Notes: generated by a model from the letters alone, not told the origin. A DNA stretch of 46,846 nucleotides from DASZMJ01 sp035551935 (GCA_035551935.1 DASZMJ010000156.1:1-46846); one strand, 5' to 3'; numbered from the stretch's first letter, positions 8,280 to 16,688 are shown. Made by a program: numbers and translations.

Positions 8280-11200
8280 ATGCCACCGACTGATCACCAC
8301 GGCCGGCGCCCCATCCCGGCCGCGCGGGGGACCGCCTTGGCCCTGGCGATCGTCCTGGCGACCGCCGCCGCGGCGCGGGCCCAGGCCCCGAGGCGACCCG
8401 GCTCGCTCCCCCCCTGGCCGCCGGACGTCAACCTCAGCGGCCAGGCGCCCGAGCAGGTCGCGCGCAAGAGCAACGGCTGCATCGCCTGCCACCAGCACAC
8501 CCGCGACATGCACGACAAGGAGACCGTCCGCCTCGGCTGCGTCGACTGCCACGGCGGCGACGCCTCGGCCGCCGACAAGCGCCGCGCCCACGTCGCGCCG
8601 CGATTCCCCGAGGCCTGGCGGTCGTCGGCCAACCCGGTCCGGTCGTACACGCTGTTGAACCACGAGTCGCCCGAGTTCATCCGCTTCGTCAACCCCGGCG
8701 ACCTCCGGATCGCGCACATCTCCTGCGGCACCGCCGGCTGCCACAACGAGATCGTCGGCCAGGTGCGCAAGAGCATGATGACCACCGGCGCCATGCTCTG
8801 GGGGGCGGCGTTGTACAACAACGGCTCGTTCCCGAAGAAGCACGCCCACTTCGGCGAGAGCTACAGCATGAACGGCGTCCCGCAGCGGCTCCAGACCGTG
8901 CCGCCGCCGACGCCCGAGGAGACGCGGATCAAGGGCGTCCTGCCGTTCCTCGACCCCCTGCCCCGCTTCGAGGTCTCGCAGCCGGGCAACGTCCTCCGCA
9001 ACTTCGAGCGCGGCGGCAAGCTGCCGCAGGAGCTCGGCGTCCCCGACCTCAACGAGCCCCCCGGCCGGCCCCTGGCCAAGCTCTCCAACCGCGGCCTCGG
9101 CAGCAAGAACCGCACCGACCCGGTCCTCGTCTCGCTCAACAAGACGCGGCTGTTCGACCCCACGCTCAACTTCCTCGGCACCAACGACCACCCCGGCGAC
9201 TACCGCTCCAGCGGCTGCACCGCCTGCCACGTCGTCTACGCCAACGACCCCAGCCCGGTCCGCTCCGGGCCCTTCGCCGCCTACGGCGGCCGCGGCCTGA
9301 CCGCCAACCCCGACCCGACCATCCCCAAGGGCGAGCGCGGCCACCCCATCGCCCACAAGTTCGTCTGGGCCCCGCCGACCAGCCAGTGCATCGTCTGCCA
9401 CACCCACCCCGGAACCACCGTCATGAACAGCTACACCGGCTACATGTGGTGGGACAACGAGACCGACGGCGAGCACATGTACCCGCACGAGGAGAAGAAG
9501 CTGACCTCCGAGGAGTGGACCCGCGCCACCATGGAGAACCCCGACGAGGCCGCCGCCCGCGGCCTCTGGGCCGACCCCCGCTTCCTCGAGCGCGTCAGCG
9601 AGCTCAACCCCAAGCTCCGCCACCGCCAGTTCGCCGAGTTCAACAGCCACGGCTGGGTCTACTCGGCCGTCTTCAAGAAGGACCGCAAGGGCAACCTCCT
9701 CGACTCCCACGGCGAGGTCGTCCCCGACCCGAACACCGCCAAGCTCATGGCCGGCGTGCTGCCCCCCTCGCCCAAGGAGCGGGTCGAAGGCAAGGGCGAT
9801 CGCGCCGGCGTGCCCTTGCACCTGATGGACATCCACATCGAGAAGGGGATGCACTGCGCCGACTGCCACTTCCTCGTCAGCGCCCACGGCAACGGCAAGC
9901 TCTACGGCGAGGTCCGCAACGCCGTCGAGATCGAGTGCATCGACTGCCACGGCACCTCGACGAAGCCGGCGACGCTCGTGACCTCCGGCCCCGCCTCGCC
10001 GCCGGGCGGCCTGAAGCTGGCGACGCTGCGCACCCCGTTCGGCAAGAAGCGATTCGAGGTCCGCGGCGACCGCCTCGTCCAGAACTCGATGGTCGAGCCG
10101 GGCCTCTCGTGGGAGGTCAAGCAGACGATCGACACGATCACCCCCGGCAACCGCCACTACAACGAGAAGTCGCGGCTGGCCAAGACCGTCCGCGTCGCAC
10201 GCAACGGCCAGCTCGCCTGGGGCGACGTGCCCAACGGCGACGAGAACCTCTGCGCCCACCGCGACAGCAACATGAGCTGCATCTCCTGCCACTCGTCGTG
10301 GAACCCGAGCTGCTACGGCTGCCACCTCCCCCAACGCGCCAACCGCAAGCTGCCCGAGCTGCACAACAACGGCGACGTCTCGCGCAACTACACCGCCTAC
10401 AACTTCCAGACGCTCCGCGACGACGTCTTCATGCTCGCCCGCGACGGCGACGTGACCGGCAACCGGATCAACCCCGCCCGATCGAGCTGCGCCATCCACG
10501 TCGGCTCGTACAACGCGATCCGCGAGTCGATCTACTACCAGCAGCAGACGATCTCGGCCGAGGGGCCCAGCGGCATCGCCTTCAGCACCAACGTCCCGCA
10601 CACCGTCCGCGGCGGCCCGCCCCGCGGCCCCGACGGCCGCCCGATCAGCCCGGCCAACTACCTCCCCGGCCGCGGCGAGACCAAGCAGTGCACCGACTGC
10701 CACCTCTCGCGCAACAACGACAACAACGCGATCATGGCCCAGCTCCTCATGCAGGGCACCAACTTCATGAACTTCATGGGCAAGTGGTGCTACGTCGCCG
10801 CCGGCGAGGAGGGGCTCTTCGCCGTCAAGGTCACCGAGCAGGACGAGCCCCAGGCGGTCATCGGCAGCCACCTGCACCGCATCGCCTACCCCGAGAAGTT
10901 CCGCGAGCACGTCGAGCGCGGCCGGATCCTCGAGACCGCGCACGAGCACCCCGGCATCGACGTCTGGGAGAACCTCAGCCCGCGCCACCGGCACCCCGAG
11001 ATCCTCTCGGTGCAGGCCCGCGGCGAGTACCTCTACGCCGCCTGCGGCGAGAACGGCCTCCGCGTCTTCGACATCGCCACGATCGACAACAAGGGCTTCG
11101 CCGAGCGGATCGCGACGGCGCCGGTCTCCCCGCTGGGGCAGCGATTCTACGTCCGCACCAAGTTCGCCGCCGCCGTCGCCTCCCCGGCGACCACCGCGCC

Positions 11201-12161
11201 CGACCCGACGCGGACCCACGACCCGGCCAACAAGGAGCCGGCGATCGCCGCGATCTACGCCTATCTGTACATCGCCGACAAGTATGAAGGGCTCGTCACC
11301 GTCCAGGTCGGCACCCTGCTCGACGGCAACCCCTTGAACAACTTCCTCGAGCGTGAGGTCACATTCAACCCGGACAACATCCTCTGCGGCGCCCGCGCGA
11401 TCACGATCGTCGGCACCTACGCCTACATCTCCTGCGACGCGGGCCTCGTCGTCGTCTCGGTCGAGGACCCGAAGAAGCCGAAGGTCACGTCGGTCGTCGG
11501 CGCGCCCGTCCTGCGGCACCCGACCGACTTCCAGGCGCAGTTCCGCTACGGCTTCGTCACCGACGCCGACGGCCTGAAGGTCTTCAACGTCGACGACCTC
11601 GCCCACCCCCGGCACGTCGCGACGCTCCCGCTGCCCGAGGCGCGCAAGGTCTATGTCGCCCGCACGTATGCCTACGTCTCCGGCGGCAAGCACGGCCTGA
11701 TCCTCGTCGACGTCGAGAACCCCGAGCGGCCGTTCGTCGACCAGACTTACACCGCGGGCGGCTGCATCAACGACCTCAACGACGTGAAGCTCGGCATCAC
11801 CAACGCCAGCGAGTTCGCCTACCTCGCCGACGGCAAGAACGGCCTGCGGGTCGTGCAGCTCACCTCGCCCGAGACCCCCGGCACCGACGGCTTCAGCCCC
11901 CGGCCCACGCCGATGCTCGTCGCCACCCACCCGTTCCCGAAGGGAGGGCACGCGTTGTACGTCTCCGAGGGGGTCGACCGCGACCGCGCCGTCGACGAGA
12001 GCGGCAACCAGCTCTCCGTCTTCGGCCGGATCGGCGCCCGGCCGCTGTCCGTCGACGAGCAGCGCCGCATGTACCTCCGCAACGGCCTCCCCTGGTTCGT
12101 CACCGACGACCCCCGCGACTACGGCCCCGCCATCCCCCCGCCCTCCCGGCGGAAGCGTTGA
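8280..12161 (+). CDS. Secreted decahaem cytochrome c with C-terminal LVIVD-repeat beta-propeller
   Basis: A 1293-residue protein. The ATG at 8280 is chosen because GGAGG (8265-8269) lies 10 bases before it; the ATG at 8262 would overlap that site. A signal peptide ends near ARAQA. Haem sites seen in order: CIACH, CVDCH, CGTAGCH (CX4CH), CTACH, CIVCH, CADCH, CIDCH, CISCH, CYGCH, CTDCH, giving nine CXXCH and one CX4CH. From about residue 825 there are roughly seven repeats of the LVIVD type, with cores such as YLYAACGENGLRVFDI, YAYISCDAGLVVVSVED, YGFVTDADGLKVFNVDD and YAYVSGGKHGLILVDVEN, predicting a beta-propeller. Role: periplasmic or cell-surface electron transfer. The upstream barrel gene suggests a porin-cytochrome pair. 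A propeller on a decahaem cytochrome may serve docking or catalysis; which is unknown. Confidence 0.92.
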   Translation: MPPTDHHGRRPIPAARGTALALAIVLATAAAARAQAPRRPGSLPPWPPDVNLSGQAPEQVARKSNGCIACHQHTRDMHDKETVRLGCVDCHGGDASAADKRRAHVAPRFPEAWRSSANPVRSYTLLNHESPEFIRFVNPGDLRIAHISCGTAGCHNEIVGQVRKSMMTTGAMLWGAALYNNGSFPKKHAHFGESYSMNGVPQRLQTVPPPTPEETRIKGVLPFLDPLPRFEVSQPGNVLRNFERGGKLPQELGVPDLNEPPGRPLAKLSNRGLGSKNRTDPVLVSLNKTRLFDPTLNFLGTNDHPGDYRSSGCTACHVVYANDPSPVRSGPFAAYGGRGLTANPDPTIPKGERGHPIAHKFVWAPPTSQCIVCHTHPGTTVMNSYTGYMWWDNETDGEHMYPHEEKKLTSEEWTRATMENPDEAAARGLWADPRFLERVSELNPKLRHRQFAEFNSHGWVYSAVFKKDRKGNLLDSHGEVVPDPNTAKLMAGVLPPSPKERVEGKGDRAGVPLHLMDIHIEKGMHCADCHFLVSAHGNGKLYGEVRNAVEIECIDCHGTSTKPATLVTSGPASPPGGLKLATLRTPFGKKRFEVRGDRLVQNSMVEPGLSWEVKQTIDTITPGNRHYNEKSRLAKTVRVARNGQLAWGDVPNGDENLCAHRDSNMSCISCHSSWNPSCYGCHLPQRANRKLPELHNNGDVSRNYTAYNFQTLRDDVFMLARDGDVTGNRINPARSSCAIHVGSYNAIRESIYYQQQTISAEGPSGIAFSTNVPHTVRGGPPRGPDGRPISPANYLPGRGETKQCTDCHLSRNNDNNAIMAQLLMQGTNFMNFMGKWCYVAAGEEGLFAVKVTEQDEPQAVIGSHLHRIAYPEKFREHVERGRILETAHEHPGIDVWENLSPRHRHPEILSVQARGEYLYAACGENGLRVFDIATIDNKGFAERIATAPVSPLGQRFYVRTKFAAAVASPATTAPDPTRTHDPANKEPAIAAIYAYLYIADKYEGLVTVQVGTLLDGNPLNNFLEREVTFNPDNILCGARAITIVGTYAYISCDAGLVVVSVEDPKKPKVTSVVGAPVLRHPTDFQAQFRYGFVTDADGLKVFNVDDLAHPRHVATLPLPEARKVYVARTYAYVSGGKHGLILVDVENPERPFVDQTYTAGGCINDLNDVKLGITNASEFAYLADGKNGLRVVQLTSPETPGTDGFSPRPTPMLVATHPFPKGGHALYVSEGVDRDRAVDESGNQLSVFGRIGARPLSVDEQRRMYLRNGLPWFVTDDPRDYGPAIPPPSRRKR

Positions 12162-12177
12162 TGTGTCGAGGATTGAG

Positions 12178-12223
12178 CGAGACGACGCGGGGCCCGCGAA
12201 TTCGCGGGCCCCGCGTCGTCTCG
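12178..12223. terminator. Perfect 46-bp palindrome, bidirectional terminator candidate
   Basis: Two 23-base arms (12178-12200 and 12201-12223) are exact reverse complements with no unpaired spacer; the centre is GAATTC. It lies 16 bases after the stop of the decahaem cytochrome gene and 19 bases from the stop of the convergent five-haem gene. Position and symmetry fit a bidirectional transcription terminator, although neither flank has a long T-run. Confidence 0.75.
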
Positions 12224-12242
12224 CATCTCGATCGAACTTCGT

Positions 12243-13748
12243 TCAGTTCGCCTTCGGCCCGACCCCGGGCAGCACCTTCAGCTCGGCCATGCGTGCCCGG
12301 AAGCGGGCGGGGTCGTAGTCGGCGACGTGCTGCAACGAGTCGTCGAGCTGGTCGACGATGATGCCGGGCTTGATCCCCTTGGGGAGGTCGAGCTTGAGCT
12401 CGGCCTTCAGCGCCTTAAGGACGTCGAGGACCTTCGGGTCGGCGGGGTGCTGGTCGTCGCGGTGGAGCTCGTTGTAGATCGTCTCGAAGGCCCAGGCGAT
12501 CTGGCGAGCGGAGTCGTAGTCGGGGGTCTCGTCGGCGATCGCGCAGAGCATCGGCAGCATGTCGGCGGCGGCCTTGCGACCGCACGATGCCTTGCCGGCC
12601 GCCGTCGCGATGCCGTCGAGCCACTTCACGACCTTCGCGGCCTCCTCGGCGACGCGCCCGGGGTTGCCGAACGGGCGGTCGTTGAACGCCTTGTTGAGAT
12701 CGGCGAGCTTCGTCTCGAGGACGTCGTCCGGCTGGCCGAGGTGTTGGAGCGCCAGCTTCGCCAGCGCCTTGGGCCACGGCCTGGGTCGCGGGCGGCCGGG
12801 GTTGCCCGGATAGCCGCGCTCCTGCCGCCAGCTCGGGCCCTTCAAATCGTGGTGGCAGGCATAGCAGTCGAAGTGCGTCAGGTCGAGCGATTGGGCCGCC
12901 GACTTGGGCCGCTTCGCGTCGTCGGCCAGCAGCTTGATCGACTCGCGGAGGGCGACGACGCCGTCGACGACGACGAGCTTCGATTGCTCGAGTTCCTTGT
13001 CGTTGAATTGCAGGAATTTCTGGATTTCCGCGGGCTTCTCGAAGAGATACTGCCAGTGCCTCGGCTCCTGGTCGCTGAACTGGGCGGCCTCGATGCCCGG
13101 CAAGGGGGGGTGTCCCGCCGCGTACATCTCGTGCGTGAGGAACTTGCCATCGTCGGCGTTGCCGACGTGGCACGAGGCGCATTTCTTCGAGCGGATGGCC
13201 GGGTCCCAGAGGTCAACCATGCCGTAGTCGCGCTCCTTCTGCTCCCGGGTCAAGCTCCGCCAGAGTCTGCCCGCCGGCGCGGTGTGCTCGATGATCCAGC
13301 GGCGATAGGCGCCGTGACAGGCGACGCAGGTCACCCCTTCTTCCTGGTTGAAGTTGTCTTGCGCGGCGCCGGCCTCGACCACGACCCCGTGACAGGCGAC
13401 GCAGCGGTTCTCCTTCGAAACATCGGCGATCCCGAGCAAGTCGCCCATCGCCTTCGCCCGGTCGCCCCGGAGGATCTGGAAGGCGTTCTGATGCTTGTCC
13501 TCGTTCTTCCAGGTCTGGGCTTCGTTGAAGCGGCAGAGCTGGCTCTTCTTCGCGAATTCCTTGTTGTCGTGGCACGCGGCGCACGACTTGGAATCGACGT
13601 AATACTTCTCGAGTCCTTGGTCTTGCTGGGCCCCCTTCTCGGCCGCTGGGACGCGCTCCTGATCGCCCGCGCCGCCCCCGAGGGCGACCAGCGAGACAGT
13701 CAACGCCGAGAACACAGCCGAGGTGGCGAGCAGGGTGCGGTGTCTCAT
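12243..13748 (-). CDS. Five-haem cytochrome c, cytochrome c554-like family
   Basis: A 501-residue secreted cytochrome. A signal peptide covers about residues 1-25. Haem sites: CAACH (residue ~56), CVACH, CVACH, CASCH and CYACHHD, five in all. The arrangement (two sites around GVTCVACHGAYRRWIIEHTAPAG, then CASCHVGNADDGKFLTHEMYAAGHPPLPG, then a late CYACHHD) is the layout of the two paralogues at 13772-15130 and 33636-35000, and recalls cytochrome c554-type proteins. The AAGHP motif carries a conserved His that may be a distal haem ligand. The last ~200 residues have no haem and are helical and charged, ending KVLPGVGPKAN. It lies 23 bases downstream of its paralogue, so the two are almost certainly cotranscribed. 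Redox partner unknown. Confidence 0.9.
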   Translation of the reverse strand: MRHRTLLATSAVFSALTVSLVALGGGAGDQERVPAAEKGAQQDQGLEKYYVDSKSCAACHDNKEFAKKSQLCRFNEAQTWKNEDKHQNAFQILRGDRAKAMGDLLGIADVSKENRCVACHGVVVEAGAAQDNFNQEEGVTCVACHGAYRRWIIEHTAPAGRLWRSLTREQKERDYGMVDLWDPAIRSKKCASCHVGNADDGKFLTHEMYAAGHPPLPGIEAAQFSDQEPRHWQYLFEKPAEIQKFLQFNDKELEQSKLVVVDGVVALRESIKLLADDAKRPKSAAQSLDLTHFDCYACHHDLKGPSWRQERGYPGNPGRPRPRPWPKALAKLALQHLGQPDDVLETKLADLNKAFNDRPFGNPGRVAEEAAKVVKWLDGIATAAGKASCGRKAAADMLPMLCAIADETPDYDSARQIAWAFETIYNELHRDDQHPADPKVLDVLKALKAELKLDLPKGIKPGIIVDQLDDSLQHVADYDPARFRARMAELKVLPGVGPKAN

Positions 13749-13771
13749 GGGTGTCGCTCAAGAGGGGCAGT

Positions 13772-15130
13772 TCAGCGGCCGAGCTTGCGGAGGTCCGTCT
13801 CGAACTTGAACGGGTTAAAGGCCCGGGGGCTGTCGGTGCCGTCGGGGAAGCGGAGGCGGCCGGCCATGAAGTCCAGGGTCTTCTCGAGGCGAACGTCGCG
13901 CCACGAGGGGTCGAAGTCGCGGACCGCGTGGTGCAGGGCCGCGAGCGCGAGGTAGCGCTGGGCGGCGGCGTCCCAACTGGCGGCCGAGGGGCCTGCGTCG
14001 CGGTCGAGGCGGTCGCGGGCGACGCGGAGGCTCGAGGGGTCGAGGCGGACGGCCGAGAGGCCGTCGAGCCAGCGGGTCAACTCCGTCGAGGACTGCCGCG
14101 AGAGCGTCGCGACCTGGCTACGGTCGGGCGCCGGCGACTCCATCGCTCGCTTCAACGATTCCAGGGCCTTCAAAGCCTCCGACGACCCGGCGACCTGCGG
14201 GCCGGCGACCTCGGCGACACGGGGCAGCGGCGCCTCGGCCCAGGAGCCCCAGGGCAAGGTCCCCGGCCGACGGCCGTCGAAGCGGAGCGTCCGGGCGCCG
14301 CTGTCCTTCTTGATGTCGTGGTGGCAGGCGAAGCAGTCGAACTCGGTGAACTCGGGCCAGGGGCCCTCCGGCTCATCGGCACGCCTGGCGAGCAGGTCGA
14401 CGGCGGCGCGGGCGGTCGCGACCTGGCCGACGGCCCAGGCGCGGGCCTCGAAATCGGGGTAGCGGGCACGCTCGGTGCGCATGTCCCAGTGCTTGGGGAG
14501 GATGTCGAGGTACGCGCCCAGCTCGAAGTTCAGCCGCGGATGGCCGGCGGCGATCAGGTCGTGATTGACCTCGCGGGTGCCGTCGCCGACGTGGCAGCCG
14601 ACGCATGTCTGCGCCCGGATGCCGAGGTCTTCGAGCGCGACCATGCCGAACTGCGCCTTCACCGCCGGGCTCAGGCCCTTCCAGCCCGGCACCGTGTGCG
14701 GCACGAGCCATGCCTGGGCCGGCCCGTGGCAGGCCTCGCACGAGACGCCGTCCTCGACCGAGAATTCGCGGTCGTGCCGGGCGCCGTCGAGGTTGGGGTG
14801 GACGTGGCAGCTCAGGCAGAGCCGGTCCGTCTCCGGCCGCGCGCCCGGCTCGCCGCGGCGGTAGAGTCGCTCGATCGAGGCGGAACGGTCGTCGAGCAGG
14901 ACGGTGAACGCCCGGTTGTGCGGGTCGCGCTCGGACCAGATGGCGTACTCGCTCCGCCTGACGGCCGGCGAGCCGGTGACGGCGCCGGCGTTGTGGCAGG
15001 ACGTTGAGCTGCACGAGCCCACCCCCTTCCACAAGCTCGGCCCCGCCGCGGACTGGGCCCATGCCTGGCCCGCCGCGAGCCCGGCCGACATCGCGGCGAT
15101 CATCAGGAGGCGTCGGGGTTCCGGTCGCAT
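13772..15130 (-). CDS. Five-haem cytochrome c, paralogue of neighbours, first site CX4CH
   Basis: A 452-residue secreted cytochrome. I take the ATG at 15130 (MRPEPRRLLMIAAMSAGLAAGQAWAQ, a good signal peptide with GGGAGAG upstream) rather than the open frame that runs on to 15511 through a repeat array. Haem sites: CSSTSCH (CX4CH), CLSCH, CEACH, CVGCH and CFACHHD. The block from VSCEACHGPAQAWLVPHT through REVNHDLIAAGHPRLNFE to WAVGQVATARAAVDLL is nearly the same as in the protein at 33636-35000. The C-terminal ~150 residues carry no haem. Likely a periplasmic electron carrier of the cytochrome c554-like type. It is the first gene of a two-cytochrome operon with 12243-13748. Confidence 0.9.
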   Translation of the reverse strand: MRPEPRRLLMIAAMSAGLAAGQAWAQSAAGPSLWKGVGSCSSTSCHNAGAVTGSPAVRRSEYAIWSERDPHNRAFTVLLDDRSASIERLYRRGEPGARPETDRLCLSCHVHPNLDGARHDREFSVEDGVSCEACHGPAQAWLVPHTVPGWKGLSPAVKAQFGMVALEDLGIRAQTCVGCHVGDGTREVNHDLIAAGHPRLNFELGAYLDILPKHWDMRTERARYPDFEARAWAVGQVATARAAVDLLARRADEPEGPWPEFTEFDCFACHHDIKKDSGARTLRFDGRRPGTLPWGSWAEAPLPRVAEVAGPQVAGSSEALKALESLKRAMESPAPDRSQVATLSRQSSTELTRWLDGLSAVRLDPSSLRVARDRLDRDAGPSAASWDAAAQRYLALAALHHAVRDFDPSWRDVRLEKTLDFMAGRLRFPDGTDSPRAFNPFKFETDLRKLGR

Positions 15131-15812
15131 CGTGGCCGCTCTCCCGTCGCTTCGAGCCCCAGGCCATCGGCCGACGACCGGCACGGTCTCGGCCCTCACG
15201 GCCCTCGCATGTTCCCCGCGTCTTCCGTCCCCGTCAAGCACCCGCCCCCGGGCACTCCGCGGCGCACGCGCCACCTCCCCCAATATAACATGCCCGAACC
15301 GCTCGAGTGCGTCTCCCGGGGCGGTTCGGCCCACGTCCCCAGAATCCCGGGCCCATCGGGAATCGTGTGCTATACTGTAAAATGGGTGATTGTTTCGAGT
15401 GTGTTCTCTGGCAATTCGGATCCCGAAGCCCTTCGCGAGTCGGCGCCCATCCGCCTCGATCCGAGGGCCGGCGCGGAACGAACCGAACGGGGCATTGAGG
15501 GGGATGGGCAAGGCATCCCGGTGGCCTCACCGTAGCAGGCACGCTCCGCCTGCCGTCGATCGTCCGACCCCGGCGCGGAACGAACCGAACGGGGCAATGG
15601 GGGGACTGGGCCGATCCTGTCGACGCGATGCCCGGATTCGAAACGAACCGAACGGCATCCTGGAGACTGTGGGCAAGGTCTGCCGGCGATCCCGAGCCGG
15701 CGCGGAACGAACCGAACGGGGCACTGGGAGGTCCGGGCAACGTGTGCCGCCCTCCCATGCCGGCGCGGAACGAACCGAAGCCGGCGGGGGCGCTCGCCGG
15801 GCGAGGGCGGGC
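15131..15812. other. Non-coding region with AT-rich islands and a repeat array
   Basis: These 682 bases separate two minus-strand genes. Near the cytochrome start there are two AT-rich islets, 15281-15292 (caatataacatg) and 15371-15384 (tatactgtaaaatg), which could be parts of the minus-strand cytochrome promoter; I could not pair a -35 box with either. Bases 15467-15780 hold a repeat array listed separately. Frames open through the array encode ARNEPNG-like strings in several registers and look spurious. Confidence 0.6.
15467..15780 (+). repeat. Array of five degenerate ~63-bp repeats with core GGAACGAACCGAAC
   Basis: The core GGAACGAACCGAAC (with one GAAACGAACCGAAC variant) begins at 15475, 15577, 15640, 15704 and 15767, so the spacings are 102, 63, 64 and 63. 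The core itself contains three GAAC tetramers. Most copies are preceded by GCCGGCGC and followed by GGGGCA and a partly conserved stretch like CTGGGAGGTCCGGGCAA; the last copy ends GAAGCC instead of GAACGG. The same unit recurs on the other strand at 42.36-43.04 kb. The spacer parts resemble each other, unlike CRISPR spacers. Function unknown. Confidence 0.85.
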
Positions 15813-16589
15813 TCAGTATTCGTAAGTCACGCCGAAGCGGCCGATCTGGAGGTTGGGGATCTCCAGGGCGTCGAGCTCGGCGATGATCTGGTCGCGCCAG
15901 CGGGCCTTGATGTGGACGGCGATGATGTCGGCGCGGTGCTTGAGCTTGCGGACCTCGACGCCGAAGGTCGCCGGGCAGAGGTGCTTGGAGGCGTCGGCCA
16001 GCCAGGCCAGCTCGTTGGGGAAGGCGGCCTCGAGGAAGACGGCCGCCAGCCGCGGCGCGGCGTTGGCCCGCCGCCAGATCTCCTCGGTCGGCCCGGTGTC
16101 CGAGACGATCAGGACCGCCGAGCGGTCGTCCTCGACGAGGAAGCCCAGCGTGGGCACCAGGTGCGAGACCGGCACCGGCGTGAACCGCAGGCCCTCGAGC
16201 ACGAACGGCCGGTGCGGCTCGATCTCCCGCAGCTTGAGGAACGGCGCCTTGGCCTCCGGCCCCGACATCGCCACGAAGTCGGGCCAGACCCGGTCGTTGA
16301 ACACGTCGCGCCGCAGGCAGTCGAGCACCTCGGGACCGGCGTGGATCGTCACGCAGTCGGCCTTGCCTTCATAGGCGTTCTCGACGAAGATCGGCAGCGA
16401 CGCGATGTGGTCGATATGAGTGTGAGTTATGATGATATGTTTGACTTTCGACTGCAATATCGGGTCGGCGTAGAACCCGAGGCAGCCGACGTCGACGGCG
16501 ACGGAGTCGCCGAGGAGGTAGGAGGTCAGATACTGGTTCTGCTCCTCGCCGGCGTGGCCGACGCTCGACGGGATCAGCAGCACGCGCAC
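15813..16589 (-). CDS. MBL-fold hydrolase of the class II cyclic-nucleotide phosphodiesterase type
   Basis: A 258-residue metallo-beta-lactamase-fold protein. I choose GTG at 16589 because GGAGGG (16597-16602) sits 7 bases upstream; the frame is open to a TTG at 16604, but that start would place the ribosome-binding site inside the gene. Seen: the metal motif HTHIDHIASLPIFVEN near residue 56, VSHLVPTLGFLVEDD, SDTGPTEEIWRRAN with its metal-binding Asp, and the C-terminal AVHIKARWRDQIIAEL. These match class II 3',5'-cyclic-AMP phosphodiesterases (PF02112 type) better than RNase Z or glyoxalase II, although the signature has Ile where the classic pattern has HLDH. Activity on cAMP is likely but not certain. 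It has its own candidate promoter. An AT-rich patch covers the codons around HIIITHTH. Confidence 0.85.
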   Translation of the reverse strand: MRVLLIPSSVGHAGEEQNQYLTSYLLGDSVAVDVGCLGFYADPILQSKVKHIIITHTHIDHIASLPIFVENAYEGKADCVTIHAGPEVLDCLRRDVFNDRVWPDFVAMSGPEAKAPFLKLREIEPHRPFVLEGLRFTPVPVSHLVPTLGFLVEDDRSAVLIVSDTGPTEEIWRRANAAPRLAAVFLEAAFPNELAWLADASKHLCPATFGVEVRKLKHRADIIAVHIKARWRDQIIAELDALEIPNLQIGRFGVTYEY

Positions 16590-16623
16590 GTTACGGCCCT
16601 CCAACCCCTTGATACTATCCCAA

Positions 16624-16650
16624 AGTATACACGCTTCAGGCCCGAGTCAA
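16624..16650 (-). promoter_or_regulatory. Candidate sigma-70 promoter for the phosphodiesterase-like gene
   Basis: On the minus strand TTGACT (16650-16645) and TATACT (16629-16624) are separated by 15 bases, and the GTG start at 16589 lies 34 bases after the -10 box. It stands out as an AT-rich islet in the 99-base gap after the kinase gene. The 15-base spacer is shorter than the usual 17, which lowers confidence. Read from sequence only. Confidence 0.45.
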
Positions 16651-16688
16651 CCGTCGGGGTGGGCATGTTTGCGTGCGACGGGGTGGAT

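Noticed and set aside
6534..11951. Open frame of about 1800 codons on the minus strand
   Set aside because: It is antisense to the barrel protein and the decahaem cytochrome, both of which have signal peptides, motifs and ribosome-binding sites. The translation is a Val/Asp/Glu/Gly-rich string typical of the shadow of GC-rich genes.
15371..15376. TATACT as a plus-strand -10 promoter box
   Set aside because: No -35 sequence at 15-19 bases and no plus-strand gene downstream before the repeat array.
15467..15780. CRISPR array
   Set aside because: Repeats are degenerate, spacings vary (63-102), the spacer parts resemble each other, and there are no cas genes.
15390..15830. Protein-coding frames reading ARNEPNGALGG
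   Set aside because: The same repeat is open in several frames and on both strands, without starts, ribosome-binding sites or normal composition.
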